NCBI RefSeq assembly: GCF_000422585.1 | Contig: NZ_KE383879.1 | Span: 1-64,000 of the forward strand | DNA from: Hugenholtzia roseola DSM 9546 | Lineage (GTDB): Bacteria > Bacteroidota > Bacteroidia > Cytophagales > Bernardetiaceae | DNA length: 64,000 nucleotides | Direction: 5' to 3' | Shown: positions 54,018 through 61,718 of the stretch, in pieces | Layout: the number at the start of each line of letters is the position of its first letter | Numbering within the stretch: the stretch's first letter is position 1 | Notes under the pieces: generated by a model | Databases searched by the model: none | The model's input: only the letters and a program-made list of their open reading frames with translations | Told to the model about the DNA's origin: nothing | Made by a program: the position numbers and the translations under genes

Positions 54018-55106
54018 ATGTTAGCGTTCTTAAAAAGAATATTCGGATTTGGTACAAAAGTAAGAAATGTAACCGAGCTTACCGCCGAAGAAAGACGCAA
54101 ACTCATTCACCAATGGGTCGTCAGCACTGCCATTCCTGCCTATAAAAGGCGCACACAATTTGGATATAGCCTGCTTCGCCTGCGCCAACACCAAAACTGC
54201 CCACGCTGCAAAGCAAAGACAAACCTACACTATGCCGTCTTTGTTTGTGCTACCTCAAATAGCGAAACCGCACAGCACATCTTAGCTCCCGCAGGATACT
54301 TTTGCGAAGCCTGCCCCACCGTCATCATCGACGAAAAAGTCCTTAAAAAGGGAATGACAGGCGGTAGGCTCAAAAATATACTTGGTATCGCACTCGAAAC
54401 CGAAACCCTCATTTTCAGAGGCTGGAACGGACACAAAACCCTGCCCCTATTCGACCAAAACAATCAGCCCATCGACCTGAAAGTGTCCGACGAAGCCATT
54501 GCACCCTTGCGCAATAAAAACCCACGCGAGAGCCGCAACGACAATCGAAATGATAGTCGTAATGATAGTCGTAATGATAATCGCAACGAGAGCCGTCAGG
54601 AAAATCGAAACGAGAGTCGAAATGAGAGCCGCAACGGAAATGAACGGCAAGGAAGCGAAGAAGAAGGCTTCAAAAAGAAAAAAACGCGCCGCAGGGTAGC
54701 ACGCTCACGAAAACCCAAAACGCCAATAGAGCCAAGCCTTCGCAACGAAGTAAAAAATGAAGTGCCAGCGGTGAAGGTCAAGGAAAAAATCAAGCGGCTC
54801 GAACAAAAAGCCTCACCCCTCAAAACGGAGCAATTTGTAGAAGACCCAAAAAGGCAACTCCAAAAGCCCGAAACCAAAGGCGACAATAGCAAAATCGACG
54901 ACCCAAACCGTCGCAAACGCCAAAATGTAGTCGCTTTGCCCGAACAAGAGGGTAGTGGCTCACAAATGCCTCCACAAGAGAGCCTGCCGCCTTTACACAG
55001 CGAAAACAAGCGAAAGCCCGAAAAGCGATTCGACCGCAAGCGATACAACAATCGCAAAAAACGCGCTCCCATTCGCTCAAATCCTTCTTCGGATAAAAAG
55101 TCTTAA
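54018..55106 (+). CDS. Zinc-ribbon protein with an Arg/Asn-rich tetrapeptide repeat
   Basis: I do not recognise this 362-residue protein as a whole. Residues 1-150 form a folded part with a short loop of paired Cys (NCPRCKAKTNLHYAVFVC and FCEACPTVII), probably one zinc site. Residues about 172-212 are roughly ten copies of R-N-(D/E)-(N/S), encoded by a 12-bp repeat. The remaining 150 residues are basic, Lys/Arg/Glu/Pro-rich and probably disordered (KKKKTRRRVARSRKPKTPIE; EKRFDRKRYNNRKKRAPIR). The whole suggests a nucleic-acid-binding, RNA-associated protein, by inference from composition only. A clear terminator follows. Confidence 0.7.
   Translation: MLAFLKRIFGFGTKVRNVTELTAEERRKLIHQWVVSTAIPAYKRRTQFGYSLLRLRQHQNCPRCKAKTNLHYAVFVCATSNSETAQHILAPAGYFCEACPTVIIDEKVLKKGMTGGRLKNILGIALETETLIFRGWNGHKTLPLFDQNNQPIDLKVSDEAIAPLRNKNPRESRNDNRNDSRNDSRNDNRNESRQENRNESRNESRNGNERQGSEEEGFKKKKTRRRVARSRKPKTPIEPSLRNEVKNEVPAVKVKEKIKRLEQKASPLKTEQFVEDPKRQLQKPETKGDNSKIDDPNRRKRQNVVALPEQEGSGSQMPPQESLPPLHSENKRKPEKRFDRKRYNNRKKRAPIRSNPSSDKKS
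54526..54645. repeat. 12-bp coding tandem repeat
   Basis: The unit CGTAATGATAGT and variants (CGCAACGAGAGC) repeat about ten times in frame and code for R-N-(D/E)-(N/S). Confidence 0.8.
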
Positions 55107-55148
55107 TAATACAGCTTTCATACGAATTTCGCAAAAAACTCTAAGATG

Positions 55149-55178
55149 AAACCCCTCCCCCAAAAGGAGGGGTTTTTG
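55149..55178 (+). terminator. Terminator after the RN-repeat gene
   Basis: AAACCCCTCC pairs with GGAGGGGTTT around CCCAAAA and is followed by TTTGTTTGG. Confidence 0.88.
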
Positions 55179-55184
55179 TTTGGT

Positions 55185-55435
55185 GTCATTTTTTTGCATA
55201 AATGCAAAAAAATGATTTGATTTTCGAACCCTCCCCTATGAGTGCAGTAATGTTAAATTCTAAAAAATAGGTTCAAATGTAGGGACAAGGCATTGCCTTG
55301 TCCGCAGGGCAAAATTGAAACAAAAAAGGGTTTAAGCCAAATTTTATTCCGTTTCTAATTTGACATAACAGGAATTTTTGCAGAACTTCACATCACTGGG
55401 GCAGGGTGAGGGTTTCTAACCGTTGTAAAAACGCC
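55185..55435. repeat. Outer MITE right half carrying an inner repeat at a different position
   Basis: Bases 55185-55244 match the outer element up to CCCTCCCCTATG. The inner element 55245-55398 begins CAGTAATGTTAAATTCTA and ends AGAACTTCACATCACTG. The outer element then resumes with GGGCAGGGTGAGGG and ends CCGTTGTAAAAACGCC. The insertion point differs from that at 61370, so at least two separate nesting events happened. The 371-bp gap between genes holds this and a terminator. Confidence 0.8.
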
Positions 55436-55477
55436 TACATTTTTATAAAAAGTTGAATTAAACGCTATTTTTAGACT

Positions 55478-55966
55478 TTACCTCTTTTTTCCTGTATTTT
55501 TATTGCGATAATAAATAACAAAACCATGAAAAAGGTCGCGTGCGGGGGTCTTGATTTGGTCTAAATCTTGGGCAATGATGCGCCATTCTACTTGCGGATT
55601 ATTGAAAAGTTCGGGCGCAAGGGCATAAAGCGATTCTAAGCGTTGGAGATTTAGGTTTTGCTGCTGATTTTTTTGGTATTTTTCCGCTTCGGGATAAACC
55701 GAATAGAGAAGCTCGACGCGCATAGGCACGACTTCATTTAAAAGTTGGGCATGGGCAGCATTGACAATTTGAGATTTGCCAAAAGGAGTGGCTAACAATA
55801 TCTGACCTGCAAAGGCATCGGCGAAGGTATATTCGAGTGTGTGCTGCCGCTCTATTGTTTCCAAAAGAGAAGACGGGGTCTTTTGCGCCCAAATTGGCAG
55901 GGTGCATAACATCATACCCAAAAAACAAAAAAGCGATTTTTTATAACCAAAAAGCAAACTTTTCAT
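55478..55966 (-). CDS. Secreted protein of unknown function
   Basis: I do not recognise this family with certainty. The start MKSLLFGYKKSLFCFLGMML gives 162 residues with a signal peptide ending LPIWAQKTP. The mature part is helical (LLETIERQHTLEYTFADAFA, QQNLNLQRLESLYALAPELF) and ends with VEWRIIAQDLDQIKTPARDL and FHGFVIYYRNKNTGKKR. The Lys/Arg tail faces outside the membrane. A terminator of the previous gene on the same strand lies directly before it, so it is transcribed independently. Confidence 0.62.
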   Translation of the reverse strand: MKSLLFGYKKSLFCFLGMMLCTLPIWAQKTPSSLLETIERQHTLEYTFADAFAGQILLATPFGKSQIVNAAHAQLLNEVVPMRVELLYSVYPEAEKYQKNQQQNLNLQRLESLYALAPELFNNPQVEWRIIAQDLDQIKTPARDLFHGFVIYYRNKNTGKKR

Positions 55967-55990
55967 ACCAAGTAGAGAAAAAGGTACATA

Positions 55991-56045
55991 AAAAAACACG
56001 TATCGACTTGAATAACGTCTGAAAACGCCTTTGCGATACGTGTTA
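55991..56045 (-). terminator. Terminator of the PKD lipoprotein gene
   Basis: On the minus strand AACACGTATCG pairs with CGATACGTGTT across about 31 nt and is followed by TTTTTTA. Confidence 0.8.
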
Positions 56046-56075
56046 TGACTCATTTTTGTTATCTTTCGTTATCTT

Positions 56076-56828
56076 TTATTGAGCGGCATCAAAATAATAC
56101 CAAATAGCCGTCTGGGGCGTAACTTGGTCTTTCAAAACCATTTTAGTAGGCGTGAGTTCCTCAATCTGCATGATGCGGTCGAAGATGTCTTTGATTTCGA
56201 TGCGCGACTCTTGTGAGTGCAGACTCCATCTGCCTCTGACAAAACTTTGGGCTTGATTATTGAGAAGACGCTCGGCATTGTAGGCTAAATTTCCTGTGTC
56301 TTGTGTTTGGGCATACAAAACAAGGGTGTGCCTTTTTTCATTGTCTTCAATAATCTCTTGGGTATTATTGAGTTTGATAGACATAAATTTCCACGTCTTC
56401 TGCTCGCCGTTGGTTAGGCGTGTCGTAACGGGAACAAAAGGTTCTTCTACTTTGATGGTGCGCTCCACCGTAACTGCGCCCACCTCGTTGGTTAGGGTAA
56501 TAGAAACTTTAAACTCGCCGACGGTGCTAAAAGTGTGTGTTAGGGTGTAAAGATTGCCCTCTTTTTCACCTGCTAAGGTCTGCGAACCTACTTTCCATTC
56601 GTGGCTTGTCGCCTCGCCACCTGAACCGTTGGCGCGAAAAGTCATTTCTGTATTGACTAAAACAGTCGTATCGCTCGAAGGGTTGCTAATCAAAACGCGC
56701 GGACGCTCTGGGCTTGGGGCGATGTCGTCATCAGAACCGCCATCTTTACAAGCCGTAAGCAAACTGACACTAAGCAATAGCACAAGCCAGAGCTTATTAG
56801 AAAAAAAAGAAGAAATAGAAGCGAACAT
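56076..56828 (-). CDS. PKD-domain surface lipoprotein
   Basis: This 250-residue protein has a lipoprotein signal (LLLSVSLLTACKDGGSDDD, Cys27). The acidic residues after the Cys resemble the surface-export signal of Bacteroidota lipoproteins. A PKD-like beta-sandwich follows (VLVNTEMTFRANGSGGEATS, TLTHTFSTVGEFKVSITLTN, then VERTIKVEEP). The second half (about 135-250) resembles the lipocalin-like domain often paired with PKD domains (GEQKTWKFMSIKLNNTQEII, MQIEELTPTKMVLKDQ). Likely role is adhesion or glycan binding at the surface; no direct evidence. Confidence 0.78.
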   Translation of the reverse strand: MFASISSFFSNKLWLVLLLSVSLLTACKDGGSDDDIAPSPERPRVLISNPSSDTTVLVNTEMTFRANGSGGEATSHEWKVGSQTLAGEKEGNLYTLTHTFSTVGEFKVSITLTNEVGAVTVERTIKVEEPFVPVTTRLTNGEQKTWKFMSIKLNNTQEIIEDNEKRHTLVLYAQTQDTGNLAYNAERLLNNQAQSFVRGRWSLHSQESRIEIKDIFDRIMQIEELTPTKMVLKDQVTPQTAIWYYFDAAQ

Positions 56829-57353
56829 AAGTGATAAGGCGTATTTAAAAGATTAAAACAATAGAAGGAAAATCGAAACAAAATCGAAACAAAAACCAAA
56901 TAGGGCTATTTCTGCCAAGACCCCGCTACTTGGAAAAACGTTGCAAAAGCAGGTTTGTAGCCCCAAAGATACGCAAAAGATACGTATTTTGCAGTTCGCT
57001 GCCGCTTTTAGGCGATACAGAATTGCCAAATTTGCCATTTTTTGGAAGCGTGCCTCTATTTTTTAGGTAAAATCTAACATGAGGACTTTTTTTTCTCCTT
57101 ACTATCTCTTTCCTACCAAAAGCCCAAAACTGCTATTTTGAAGTCCTACTTTTTTCATTTTCTTAGGTAAAAGCCAAAATTAGACCCTATAAAATCCAAA
57201 AAAAGCAAACAAGCCGACAAGTCTGTCTGCGATTCTACCCTTAAAATTACGTTTTAGAAGGGGCTTATATTTTGGTAGAGTCAAAAAAAATATGCAACTT
57301 AACTCTGCGTATCCTCGAAAAATGAATTTTATCTATTCACGTATCTTCCTTAT
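56829..57353. other. 525-bp stretch without a gene
   Basis: Nothing with coding character is seen. A minus-strand -7 box (TATCTTTG, 56971-56964) probably drives the PKD lipoprotein gene, with a leader of about 130 nt. A second similar word, TATCTTTTG, lies just upstream on the same strand. The stretch 57060-57350 is AT-rich and holds no recognisable repeat. Confidence 0.5.
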
Positions 57354-57740
57354 ATGCTTTCTTCTATCACAGAAGGGGTTTTGGTGGCGGTAGAAACCGA
57401 ATATCACCCCGAATATTCCAATCCTATCAATAACCATTACGTCTTTACGTATCGAATCCGCATAGAAAATCAGAGCGATTATGCTTTGCGCCTCTTGCGT
57501 CGTCATTGGTACATCTACGATTCTATCGGCAATCACTACGAAGTGGAGGGTGAAGGCGTTGTCGGGCAGCAGCCTCTAATTTTGCCCAACGCGCATCATA
57601 CCTACGTTTCGGGCTGCCATCTGAAAAGCGACATAGGCAAGATGTATGGCAAATATTTGATGGAGCGCGAAGTAGATGGGGTCTTGTTTTGGGTGCAAAT
57701 TCCCGAATTTGCCCTTATCACGCCGATACGTTTCAATTAA
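57354..57740 (+). CDS. apaG: ApaG-domain protein
   Basis: The 128-residue protein covers the whole ApaG fold: EGVLVAVETEYHPEYSNPIN, HYVFTYRIRIENQSDYALRL, then RRHWYIYDSIGNHYEVEGEG, VVGQQPLILPN and YVSGCHLKSDIGKMYGKYLM. ApaG is a small immunoglobulin-like domain. In bacteria it is linked to metal-ion and Ap4A-related phenotypes, but its biochemical role is unclear. It stands alone. Confidence 0.9.
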   Translation: MLSSITEGVLVAVETEYHPEYSNPINNHYVFTYRIRIENQSDYALRLLRRHWYIYDSIGNHYEVEGEGVVGQQPLILPNAHHTYVSGCHLKSDIGKMYGKYLMEREVDGVLFWVQIPEFALITPIRFN

Positions 57741-57775
57741 GCCAACGGATATGTAAGGCGTTCTGTTTTTTTGTG

Positions 57776-57783
57776 TAATTTTG
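57776..57783 (+). promoter_or_regulatory. -7 box TAATTTTG of the ABC-2 permease gene
   Basis: It lies about 80 bp before the start chosen. No -33 TTTG is found at the expected spacing. Confidence 0.4.
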
Positions 57784-57864
57784 CCCTTTCACTCTTTTTT
57801 CTCGCAAGGCTGCCAAAGGGACGCGCTCTTGTTTTTCCTTTGGGCTTCTTACTATCATTTTGAT

Positions 57865-58719
57865 ATGCAAAAAACGAACGACTGGACGGAAGAAATTACC
57901 CCTCAAACCTCCCTCTTCGACCTCAAACTGCGTCAGGTCTGGCAATATCGCGACCTGATGTTGCTCTTTGTGCGGCGCGATTTTGTGGCGCAATACAAAC
58001 AAACCATCTTAGGACCTCTTTGGCACTTTATACAGCCCATCATTACCGCCTTTCTCTTTACCTTCGTTTTCAATACCATTGCGGGCATTTCTACCGAAGG
58101 CGTGCCACCTTTTCTTTTCTATCTTTCGGGTATCACTACTTGGAATTATTTTGCACGCACGCTCAATAGCACCTCGAATACCTTTGTTTCCAACGCCCAT
58201 ATTTTCGGAAAGGTCTATTTCCCGCGCCTTGTCATGCCGCTCTCTACGGTCATTTCGGGGCTAATTGCCTTTTCCATACAGTTCGGACTCTTTTTAGTAT
58301 TTTTGGCTTATTACTATTTTTTTAAAGAAAATACCATTCTCAATCCGAATCGTTATATCCTACTCACTCCGCTTTTTCTGCTCGTTATGGCTACTTTGGG
58401 GCTGGGACTGGGTATCATCATTTCTTCGCTCACAACGCGCTACCGCGACCTTTCTATTCTTATTAGTTTTGGTGTCCAACTTTTAATGTATATTTCCCCT
58501 GTCATTTATCCCATTTCGGCGATGCCTGCCCTTTATCGCCCCTTTGTTGCCTACAATCCCATTGCGCCTTTGATAGAAGGCTTCCGCTATGCCTTTTTGG
58601 GCGTAGGAACTTTTGATTGGATAGGTTTGGGAATTAGTACAATTATTAGCCTGATGGTCTTTCTCATTGGCGTTGTTCTTTTCAATCGCATCGAGCGAAA
58701 CTTTATGGATACGGTCTAA
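57865..58719 (+). CDS. ABC-2 type polysaccharide export permease (Wzm-like)
   Basis: The start MQKTNDWTEEITPQTSLFDL gives 284 residues with six membrane segments. The motifs VWQYRDLMLLFVRRDFVAQY and KQTILGPLWHFIQPIITAFL are typical for TagG/Wzm/KpsM proteins, as are LTTRYRDLSILISFGVQLLM and PVIYPISAMPALYRPFVAYN. This family moves lipid-linked O-antigen, teichoic acid or capsule chains across the inner membrane. The matching ATPase (Wzt-like) is not next to it in the window, which is unusual. Confidence 0.88.
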   Translation: MQKTNDWTEEITPQTSLFDLKLRQVWQYRDLMLLFVRRDFVAQYKQTILGPLWHFIQPIITAFLFTFVFNTIAGISTEGVPPFLFYLSGITTWNYFARTLNSTSNTFVSNAHIFGKVYFPRLVMPLSTVISGLIAFSIQFGLFLVFLAYYYFFKENTILNPNRYILLTPLFLLVMATLGLGLGIIISSLTTRYRDLSILISFGVQLLMYISPVIYPISAMPALYRPFVAYNPIAPLIEGFRYAFLGVGTFDWIGLGISTIISLMVFLIGVVLFNRIERNFMDTV

Positions 58720-58760
58720 ATCTTATTATTTTTCTGATATGCAATTTTGCTTTATTTTTT

Positions 58761-59333
58761 ATGAAATCCATTATTGATTTTAGCTTTAAAAGATTTTTTT
58801 ATGTCCTTTTATCCCAACTATTTTTCACCCTGCCGCTATGGACTTTCGGAGCGTTGCTTTTCGGGAAAATATTTGAGAAAAATCAACCTTTTTCGCCTCT
58901 TTTTTATGCCCTTAGCGGTCTGCTGCTTTTCAATTTTGGTCTGATAAGTTTTATTTTTAGTTTGATAGATATAAAAACTTGGCGTTTGGAAGGCGGGCTT
59001 TTGCAGGTCTATCATTTGGGATTTTGGAAAAAAACCTTTGTCCTTGCCGATTTAAAGACTTATTATCTTTTGGGCGTGCGTGCCAGTCGAGAGCAGGGCG
59101 CAAAGGCTTATCAAATTCTGCATCTTCATTTTTTTGAAGGTAGGAAAGGTCGGACAATTTCATTTTCTTCAAAAGATTTTAAAAATTTTGATGAACTATT
59201 AAAATTTATAGAAAAATATAACCCGAAAGAAGACGCAAAATTAGCCGATAAAAGTAGCTATCTTTTCCTATTTTTATTGGGAAGCGTCGTGCTTTTGATG
59301 ATTTTTTTGGCTATCTTGCGTTGGCTATCTTAA
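58761..59333 (+). CDS. Unknown membrane protein, PH-like middle
   Basis: I do not recognise this 190-residue protein. Two helices open it (FFYVLLSQLFFTLPLWTFG, LFYALSGLLLFNFGLISFIF). A soluble strand-rich middle follows (WRLEGGLLQVYHLGFWKKTF, LADLKTYYLLGVRASR, GRKGRTISFSSKDFKNFDEL) that recalls bacterial PH-like domains of membrane proteins. A final helix (YLFLFLLGSVVLLMIFLAIL) ends it. It lies 41 bp after the permease gene on the same strand and may share its transcript. Confidence 0.62.
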   Translation: MKSIIDFSFKRFFYVLLSQLFFTLPLWTFGALLFGKIFEKNQPFSPLFYALSGLLLFNFGLISFIFSLIDIKTWRLEGGLLQVYHLGFWKKTFVLADLKTYYLLGVRASREQGAKAYQILHLHFFEGRKGRTISFSSKDFKNFDELLKFIEKYNPKEDAKLADKSSYLFLFLLGSVVLLMIFLAILRWLS

Positions 59334-59413
59334 AAATTGATGCCCAATAAAAAGCAAGGTGCTAATTAGGGTTGCAATAACATCTTTCAAAAGACAAATT
59401 TAATTTCTTTTCT

Positions 59414-60652
59414 ATGAAAATCTTACATACTGCCGATTGGCATTTGGGTAAAAAATTATACGACCAAGATTTTATCGCAGCGCAAGAAAAGTTTTTAGAT
59501 TGGCTCTTTTTATTGATTCAAAAAGAGAAAATAGAAGTCTTGATAGTGGCAGGCGACATTTTCGATACCACACAGCCGCCTCACGAGGCACGAAGCCTTT
59601 ACTACCGTTTCTTGGCTAAAATTGTCGGGACGTTCTGTAAAAAAGTAATTATCATTGGCGGCAATCACGATTCGCCTGCTTTGCTCGACGCGCCTAAAAA
59701 TTTGCTCTCCTTTTTATCTATTTCCGTTGTGGGTGCTACCACAGATAACATAGAAGATGAAATCATTGAAATAAAAAACGAGTCAAATCAGCTTGAAATG
59801 GTAGTCTGTGCAGTCCCTTTTTTGCGCGAAAAAGACGTAAATTATTTGCGTTGGGGCGAAAATGCAACCCAAAGAGAGGCGCGTGTAAAGGAAGCAATTA
59901 GAAATCATTATCAAAAGTTAGCCCAAATTTTAGAAGAAAAAAAATACACAGAAAAAGAAGTGCCACTTTTAGCCACAGGACACCTTTTTGCACAAGGTAG
60001 CCTTACTTCTGATAGCGAAAAGGACATTTATGCAGGCAATTTAGGGCAAATTGGGGCAAAAGAGTTTCCTGCTCTTTTTCATTATATCGCCTTAGGGCAT
60101 TTGCACCGCCCCCAAGAAGTGGGCAAATCTACCCATATTCGCTATTCGGGGTCGCCAATTGCGCTTAGTTTTAGTGAAATTAAAGATACAAAATGCGTTT
60201 TAATTCTTGAATTTGAAAAAAATACACTCACCGCCGTTACGCCACAGCCTGTTCCCATTTTCCAAAAGCTATTGCGCTTAGAGGGTGATAATATAAGTCT
60301 GAAAAGTCAAATTTCATCTCAAAACTTACCTACACAAATAGAAAACGAAGGTGAAGTTTGGGTAGAAATTATTTTGCATAGCCCCAAAAATGACAAAAGC
60401 GAACAAACAGACCTGCGCCGTCTGATAGAAGACAAACGCCCTACTTGGAAGATTTTGCGATTTTTCCATCTTATTCAAGAAAATGGCACAGAAGAAAACC
60501 CTTTGGCAGGACTTCGTAGCCTTTCCGAAACCAATGAAGAGGAAGTTTTCTTAAAAAAGTGCAAATCCGACAAAAAAACCATTACAGAAATTGAGGTGAT
60601 ATTGCCACTCTTTCGCCAAATCCATCAAGAAATTGTTTTAAATAGCAAATGA
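59414..60652 (+). CDS. sbcD: Exonuclease subunit SbcD
   Basis: The 412-residue protein has all metallophosphoesterase motifs of SbcD/Mre11: LHTADWHLGKKLYD, VAGDIFDTTQPPHEA, IIGGNHDSPALLDA, LATGHLFAQGSLTSD and ALGHLHRPQEVGKSTHIR, followed by the capping domain. With SbcC/Rad50 it cuts hairpins and DNA ends. The sbcC gene, usually next to sbcD, is absent here. The next gene starts in an ATGA overlap (60649-60652) and codes for a DUF1003 membrane protein, so the two are translationally coupled. Confidence 0.92.
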   Translation: MKILHTADWHLGKKLYDQDFIAAQEKFLDWLFLLIQKEKIEVLIVAGDIFDTTQPPHEARSLYYRFLAKIVGTFCKKVIIIGGNHDSPALLDAPKNLLSFLSISVVGATTDNIEDEIIEIKNESNQLEMVVCAVPFLREKDVNYLRWGENATQREARVKEAIRNHYQKLAQILEEKKYTEKEVPLLATGHLFAQGSLTSDSEKDIYAGNLGQIGAKEFPALFHYIALGHLHRPQEVGKSTHIRYSGSPIALSFSEIKDTKCVLILEFEKNTLTAVTPQPVPIFQKLLRLEGDNISLKSQISSQNLPTQIENEGEVWVEIILHSPKNDKSEQTDLRRLIEDKRPTWKILRFFHLIQENGTEENPLAGLRSLSETNEEEVFLKKCKSDKKTITEIEVILPLFRQIHQEIVLNSK

Positions 60653-61302
60653 AAAAGACTTTTACAAGTGCGCTTTCACAAAAAGAATTTCCACTTTCGG
60701 AGCGCATCTGGGCAGGCGCAATTCGCCCTTCTTTGTTGGCATTGATTCAAAAAGAAGTACCTAATTTTGATGTAAATTCTTATTTAGCGAGTTCGGAATT
60801 AGATACCTACCGTCAAAAATATTGGCAGCAAAGTGTAGCACAAGAGTTTGACGAGGTTACAAATTTAGAAAAAACGGTTTTCGACGCGCTTTCCGAAAAA
60901 ATAATCCTCGCCGACAAATTAGATGAAAACGCCAATAACGCCACTTGGGGAGAAAAAGTAGCCGATAAGGTCGCTTCTTTTGGTGGCAGTTGGACTTTTA
61001 TCCTTTCTTTTGCTTTTTTTATTTTTTTATGGATACTTACCAATATTTGGTGGCTTTCTGATAAGGCTTTTGACCCCTATCCCTTTATTTTGCTCAACCT
61101 GCTGCTTTCCTGTTTGGCTGCGCTTCAAGCCCCCGTTATTATGATGAGCCAAAACAGACAGGAGGAAAAGGATAGAGAACGCGCCAAAAAAGATTACATG
61201 ATAAACTTAAAAGCCGAACTCGAAATACGCATTTTACACGAAAAGATAGACCATCTCACCTTATTAGTGCAAAATAGTTTAGACCATTCCAAAGAGAAGT
61301 AA
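60649..61302 (+). CDS. DUF1003 membrane protein
   Basis: The 217-residue protein has a soluble N-terminal half (about 1-105) and a DUF1003 core: KVADKVASFGGSWTFILSFA, FLWILTNIWWLSDKAFDPYP, FILLNLLLSCLAALQAPVIM and MSQNRQEEKDRERAKKDYM, then a helical coiled-coil tail (NLKAELEIRILHEKIDHLTL). Two membrane helices are present. The function of DUF1003 is unknown. Coupling to sbcD is unusual. Confidence 0.85.
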   Translation: MKKTFTSALSQKEFPLSERIWAGAIRPSLLALIQKEVPNFDVNSYLASSELDTYRQKYWQQSVAQEFDEVTNLEKTVFDALSEKIILADKLDENANNATWGEKVADKVASFGGSWTFILSFAFFIFLWILTNIWWLSDKAFDPYPFILLNLLLSCLAALQAPVIMMSQNRQEEKDRERAKKDYMINLKAELEIRILHEKIDHLTLLVQNSLDHSKEK

Positions 61303-61321
61303 AAGATAAAACCTTAGTCAT

Positions 61322-61718
61322 GGCGTTGTTGCAACGATAAAAGTCTTAAATGCACCCCACCCCAAACCCCAGTAATGTTAAATTCTAAAAATTAAGTTCG
61401 AATGTAGGGACAAGGCATTGCCTTGTCCGCAGCGAGATTGAAATAAAAAAGGGTTTCCAGACCCAAAAAAAGGGTTCAGTCCAAATTTTATTTTGTTTCA
61501 AATTTGATAAAACAAGGCTTTTTACAGAACTTAACATTACTACCCCATAAGGCGGGGCTTTTTTATCATAAAATATCTTTGCTTTGTTATGCAAAATCCC
61601 GAAAATTAGTTTGGTTTTAGAACCCTCCCCTATGGGGGGAGGGCAGGGTGGGGTTTCAGGAGGCTTGTGCAAAGCACAAAACCCCGTTTTTTGACCTTTT
61701 GACCGTTGTAACAACGCC
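61322..61718. mobile_element. Composite MITE, complete 397-bp copy with inner repeat
   Basis: The outer ends are GGCGTTGTTGCAACG (61322-61336) and CGTTGTAACAACGCC (61704-61718), a 15-bp inverted repeat with one mismatch. The flanks carry a perfect 8-bp duplication TTAGTCAT (61314-61321 and 61719-61726). Bases 61370-61542 are an inner element with its own termini: CAGTAATGTTAAATTCT and the inverse AGAACTTAACATTACT. Palindromes include GGACAAGGCATTGCC, CCCTCCCC/GGGGAGGG and TGTGCAAAGCACA. It codes for no protein. The right copy of the duplication contains the stop codon of the gene at 61719-62618. Confidence 0.92.

Noticed and set aside
54526-54645. Regular spacing suggested a CRISPR-like array
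   Set aside because: Units are 12 bp, in frame and without spacers.
54447-54650. Antisense frame coding a hydrophobic helix-like protein
   Set aside because: It is the reverse reading of the 12-bp R-N repeat, whose complement gives I/V/T-rich codons.
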